Positions 61,252 through 64,000 of a stretch of 64,000 nucleotides of DNA are shown piece by piece. A program made the translations under genes and the position numbers. The DNA comes from Pseudomonadales bacterium (GTDB taxonomy: Bacteria > Pseudomonadota > Gammaproteobacteria > Pseudomonadales > Halieaceae), in NCBI GenBank assembly GCA_024234735.1, contig JACKNV010000001.1, positions 496,001 through 560,000 of the forward strand. Direction: 5' to 3'. Positions within the stretch are counted from its first letter, which is position 1. Every line of letters begins with the position of its first letter. The notes below the pieces were generated by a model. It was not told the DNA's origin and made no database searches. It worked only from the letters and a program-made list of their open reading frames with translations.

Positions 61252-62244
61252 TCAGGGCAGCAGTACCGCGGCGCCGGTGAACCGGCCCTGGCGCAGATCC
61301 TCCAGCGCCTGGTTGGCTTGATGCAGGGGGTAGGGGTGCACAGTGGTGCGCACCGGAACGGCGGCGGCCAGGGGCAGGAACTCGGTGCCGTCACGCCGCG
61401 TCAGGTTGGCCACGGAGCACACCTCGCGCTCCCCCCACAGTAACTCGTAAGGGAAGGACGGTATGTCGGACATGTGGATTCCGGCACAGACCACCCGGCC
61501 GCCCTTGCGCACGGCCCGCAGTGCCAGCGGCAGTAACTCCCCCTCGGGTGCGAAAATAATGGCGCCGTCCAGCGCCTGCGGCGGCAGCTGGCGGGAGTCG
61601 CCCGCCCAGGCAGCCCCAAGCTCCAGGGCGAATTGTTGTGCCTGGGTATCCCCCTGGCGGGTAAAGGCGTAGATGGTCTGGCCGCGGTGGGCCGCCACCT
61701 GGGCGAGAATGTGCGCCGCGGCGCCGAAGCCGTACAGGCCGATAGTGGCGGCGTCTTCGACCAGGCGGTAGGCGCGATAGCCGATCAACCCGGCACACAG
61801 CAGGGGCGCCGCCTGCAGGTCTTCGTATTGTGCCGGCAGGTCGAAACAGTACGCGGCGCTGGCGACAGTGTACTCGGCGAAGCCGCCGTTGATCTGGTAA
61901 CCGGTGTAGCGGGCCTCGTCACAGAGGTTTTCCCGCTGGTGACGGCAGAACCAGCAGTGGCCACAGCTGCCCCCCAGCCACGGAACCCCCACACGTTGGC
62001 CGGGCACGAGGCCCGTGACCCCCGCCCCCAGCCGCTGGACGGTGCCCACGATCTGGTGACCGGGTATCAGTGGCAGCGCCGGCTCGGTGAGCTCCCCGTC
62101 GATTACATGCAGGTCCGTCCTGCAAATTCCACAGGCAGTGATTTTTATGAGCACCTGACCGCTGCCGGGTTCGGGCACCGGCAGCTCCTGCAGGGTCATC
62201 GGCTCGCCGGGCCGCGCCAGTACCATCGCCCGCATAGTCGTCAT
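61252..62244 (-). CDS. Zinc-dependent alcohol dehydrogenase
   Basis: A 330-residue medium-chain dehydrogenase from ATG 62244 (ATG 62235 is also possible). The catalytic zinc site has Cys in CGICRTDLHVIDG near residues 40-52 and His-Glu region PGHQIVG near 65; the structural zinc motif is CGHCWFCRHQRENLC near 96-110. The Rossmann motif is degenerate (GLYGFGAAAHILAQVAA near 170). It probably oxidises primary alcohols with NAD. It overlaps the stop of the PPK2 gene by 4 bp, so the two are co-transcribed. Confidence 0.92.
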   Translation of the reverse strand: MTTMRAMVLARPGEPMTLQELPVPEPGSGQVLIKITACGICRTDLHVIDGELTEPALPLIPGHQIVGTVQRLGAGVTGLVPGQRVGVPWLGGSCGHCWFCRHQRENLCDEARYTGYQINGGFAEYTVASAAYCFDLPAQYEDLQAAPLLCAGLIGYRAYRLVEDAATIGLYGFGAAAHILAQVAAHRGQTIYAFTRQGDTQAQQFALELGAAWAGDSRQLPPQALDGAIIFAPEGELLPLALRAVRKGGRVVCAGIHMSDIPSFPYELLWGEREVCSVANLTRRDGTEFLPLAAAVPVRTTVHPYPLHQANQALEDLRQGRFTGAAVLLP

Positions 62245-63728
62245 TTCTTGTTCAGCGCCTCCTCGAGTTTGTCGCAAAAGGTTTCCAGTATCTGCACCCT
62301 GGCATAGCGTTTGTCGTTGCCGGATACCAGTGTCCAGGGGGCGTGCCGGGTGCTGGTGTGGCTCACCATCTGGTCGACCGCGATTTCATAGTCGTGCCAT
62401 CTGGCGCGGTTGCGCCAGTCGTCTTCCGTGAGCTTGTGCTGTTTGTAGGGAGTTTGCTCCCTGGCGTGAAAGCGCCGCTTCTGCTCCGCGGGGCTGATGT
62501 GCAGCCAGAACTTCATGACGATGATGCCGTGATCGACCAGCTGTTGCTCGAACTGGTTGATCTCGCTGTAGGCGCGCTGCCATTCGTCGGGACTGGCAAA
62601 CTTCTCCACCCGCTCCACCAGCACCCGCCCGTACCAGGAGCGGTCAAAGAAGGTGCAGCGGCCGTCGCGCTGCAGCTGTCGCCAGAAACGCCACAGGTAG
62701 TGATGGGCCTGCTCTTCGTCGGTGGGCGCCGCTATCTGTACCAGGCGAAATAGGCGCGGGTCGATCGCCCGGGTGACGCGGCGGATGGCGGACCCTTTGC
62801 CGGCCGCATCCCAGCCTTCGAACAGCGCTACCGTCGAGCGTTTTTCCAGATAGGCCTGCCATCCCAGGTGGTGCAACCTTTCCTGCAACTCGGCCAACCG
62901 CATCTTGTACTGGTCCCGGTCCAGTTTCAGGGACAGGTCGACACTGTCCAGGACGGTGGGTTGGCCCTCGACCAGCATTTCTTCCCGGGCCGAGTCGGCG
63001 CCGCCCTCGCGGGGCTCGCGTCCCGCGCGGTTGAGCATGGCCTGCAGCAACAGCTGGCCGGCGGTTAGGTCCCGGTAGTGACTGTCCTCGGCCTCGATCA
63101 GCTGCCAGGGGCTGTGACTGGAATCGGTGGCCAGGATGAGCTGCTCGCTGACTTCCATGGTGCGCTGGTAGGTGCCGTGCAACTCATAGGAGAGGTTGCT
63201 GCCGCGCTGGGTTGCCTGGCGATGCACAGAGGCGTCCTGGAGCCGCGACTTCTGGCTGTCGTGGCTGATATGCAACCACAGTTTGACAATCAGGGCGCCG
63301 TCGTCGGCGAGCATCTGCTCGAAGATTTCGATTTGCTTGCAATACAGGGAAAATTCGGACGCCCCCATGCTGCCGGCAATGGCGGCCTGGGCGGGGCGTG
63401 TATACCAGGAGCCGAGAAAAATACCGATCTGCCCGCGGCCGGGGAGGCTGCGCCAGAAACGCCAGAAAAACGGGCGTGATTCCTCCTCGTCGGAATGCTC
63501 CCAGAAGGTGTTGGTCTCGATCCAGCGCGGGTCCATCCATTCGTTCAGTTGCTGCACCAGCGAGCCCTTGCCCGCGCCGTCCGGCCCGGCCACCACGATG
63601 ATTACCGGGTAGTCCCGCTCGGCCAGCTCCAGCTGCGCGCGCAACAGTTGTTCGCGCAGGGGGCCTTCCAGCTTGTCGAAGTCACCGGGTTTTATCTGTT
63701 TGCCTACTTCCAGTGTTTCAAACATCAT
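62241..63728 (-). CDS. pap: Two-domain PPK2, polyphosphate:AMP phosphotransferase
   Basis: A 495-residue protein with two PPK2 domains, as in class II PPK2 (PAP), which phosphorylates AMP to ADP using polyphosphate. Each half has Walker A and B: AGPDGAGKGSLVQQ near residue 46 and EGWDAAGKGSAIRR near 303, with lid motifs HSDEEESRPFFWRFWR near 78 and TDEEQAHHYLWRFW near 340, and SWYTRP / SWYGRVLVERVE. The N-terminal copy has the variant Pro-Asp loop and may be structural, the second copy being catalytic, which is the published arrangement. Length agrees with the family (~500). Confidence 0.94.
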   Translation of the reverse strand: MMFETLEVGKQIKPGDFDKLEGPLREQLLRAQLELAERDYPVIIVVAGPDGAGKGSLVQQLNEWMDPRWIETNTFWEHSDEEESRPFFWRFWRSLPGRGQIGIFLGSWYTRPAQAAIAGSMGASEFSLYCKQIEIFEQMLADDGALIVKLWLHISHDSQKSRLQDASVHRQATQRGSNLSYELHGTYQRTMEVSEQLILATDSSHSPWQLIEAEDSHYRDLTAGQLLLQAMLNRAGREPREGGADSAREEMLVEGQPTVLDSVDLSLKLDRDQYKMRLAELQERLHHLGWQAYLEKRSTVALFEGWDAAGKGSAIRRVTRAIDPRLFRLVQIAAPTDEEQAHHYLWRFWRQLQRDGRCTFFDRSWYGRVLVERVEKFASPDEWQRAYSEINQFEQQLVDHGIIVMKFWLHISPAEQKRRFHAREQTPYKQHKLTEDDWRNRARWHDYEIAVDQMVSHTSTRHAPWTLVSGNDKRYARVQILETFCDKLEEALNKK

Positions 63729-63818
63729 TCAACCACACAGCTCGGATGCCCCAACTTTAACGTATTTTTGCCGTGGGCATCAGATTATAATCCCAGCCGA
63801 AAGGGAGCGGAGTACACC

Positions 63819-64000
63819 ATGGGTTTCTACGAGCAGCATATTCTGCCGAGGGTGATCAATTGCGCTTGCGGCGCCAGGCCGATAATGAAGCAGCGCGAGA
63901 AAGTGGTGCCCCAGGCGGTGGGCAAGGTACTGGAAATCGGCATCGGTACCGGCCTCAATCTACCTTTCTATGACGCATCGAAAGTCGAGCGCCTGATCGG
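63819..64000 (+). CDS. Class I SAM methyltransferase, N-terminal part (cut by window end)
   Basis: Sixty codons are visible from ATG 63819, after an AAGGGAG ribosome site. The opening is MGFYEQHILPRVINCACG, and SAM motif I is VLEIGIGTGLNLPFY near residues 42-56. The opening is typical of a group of bacterial methyltransferases of unknown substrate. The rest lies beyond the window. It is divergent from pap across 90 bp. Confidence 0.85.
   Translation, partial: MGFYEQHILPRVINCACGARPIMKQREKVVPQAVGKVLEIGIGTGLNLPFYDASKVERLI

Noticed and set aside
1..64000. Insertion sequences, integrases or genomic-island borders, including at the tRNA-Arg gene
   Set aside because: No transposase-like frame, terminal inverted repeats or direct repeat of the tRNA 3' end was noticed by eye.

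Overview
The window is 64 kb of GC-rich, densely coding DNA from a heterotrophic gammaproteobacterium. The gene set (PepN, the 180-kDa-type NAD glutamate dehydrogenase, RMF, YjbQ, SlyX, YciH, the Bat/MoxR block, a CYP153-like P450, paired acyl-CoA dehydrogenases, an arsenosugar-type radical SAM block) is what I would expect from a marine lineage of the Halieaceae / OM60-NOR5 kind. That taxonomic guess rests on content and style only. No insertion sequence, CRISPR array, integrase or rRNA was found; there is one tRNA. The DNA reads as chromosomal backbone with metabolic accessory blocks.

Layout. 1-4.4 kb (+): 3' end of an EAL-domain gene, DUF1315, DUF2797 and pepN. 4.4-12.5 kb (-): a six-gene Bat-type block (MoxR ATPase, DUF58, DUF4381, BatA-like VWA, fused BatB/BatC-like VWA-TPR protein with a large glutamine repeat, BatD) followed by a DUF3179 protein. 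12.8-17.7 kb (+): NAD glutamate dehydrogenase, facing rmf across a terminator. 18.3 kb: peroxiredoxin. 19-26 kb (-): long-chain acyl-CoA synthetase with a candidate operator, then the run MBL hydrolase-yjbQ-glcD-glcE-glcF. 26-27.5 kb (+): a tandem DsbA-like protein. 27.5-30.8 kb (-): an unusual protein joining an isoaspartyl-methyltransferase-like domain to a GspE/PilB secretion ATPase, coupled to a MoxR-like ATPase.

31-41.7 kb is a catabolic region: CYP153-like P450, DUF3604, ECHDC3-like protein, CoA-binding protein, aldehyde dehydrogenase, propionyl-CoA synthetase, YchJ, a second aldehyde dehydrogenase and a glutathione transferase. These fit oxidation of alkyl chains to alcohol, aldehyde, acid and acyl-CoA. 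41.7-44.5 kb: tRNA-Arg(CCU), an Hsp20 gene behind a near-consensus sigma-32 promoter, and soluble lytic transglycosylase. 44.6-46.9 kb: arsS plus two arsenosugar-type glycosyltransferases, translationally coupled. 46.9-48.9 kb: small genes, including yciH and slyX.

49-53.1 kb: two different acyl-CoA dehydrogenases side by side (probably one heteromeric enzyme) and a YtcJ-like amidohydrolase. 53.3-59.4 kb: poorly characterised proteins, among them a RecB-nuclease-like protein with a long disordered tail, an SRPBCC-SDR fusion lacking the usual SDR catalytic residues, a secreted HExxH protein and an MBL hydrolase. 59.5-64 kb: plsC, a small membrane protein, a dienelactone hydrolase, a zinc alcohol dehydrogenase, a two-domain PPK2 kinase, and the start of a methyltransferase cut by the window edge.

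All functions are read from motifs and remembered family sequences; no search was run.
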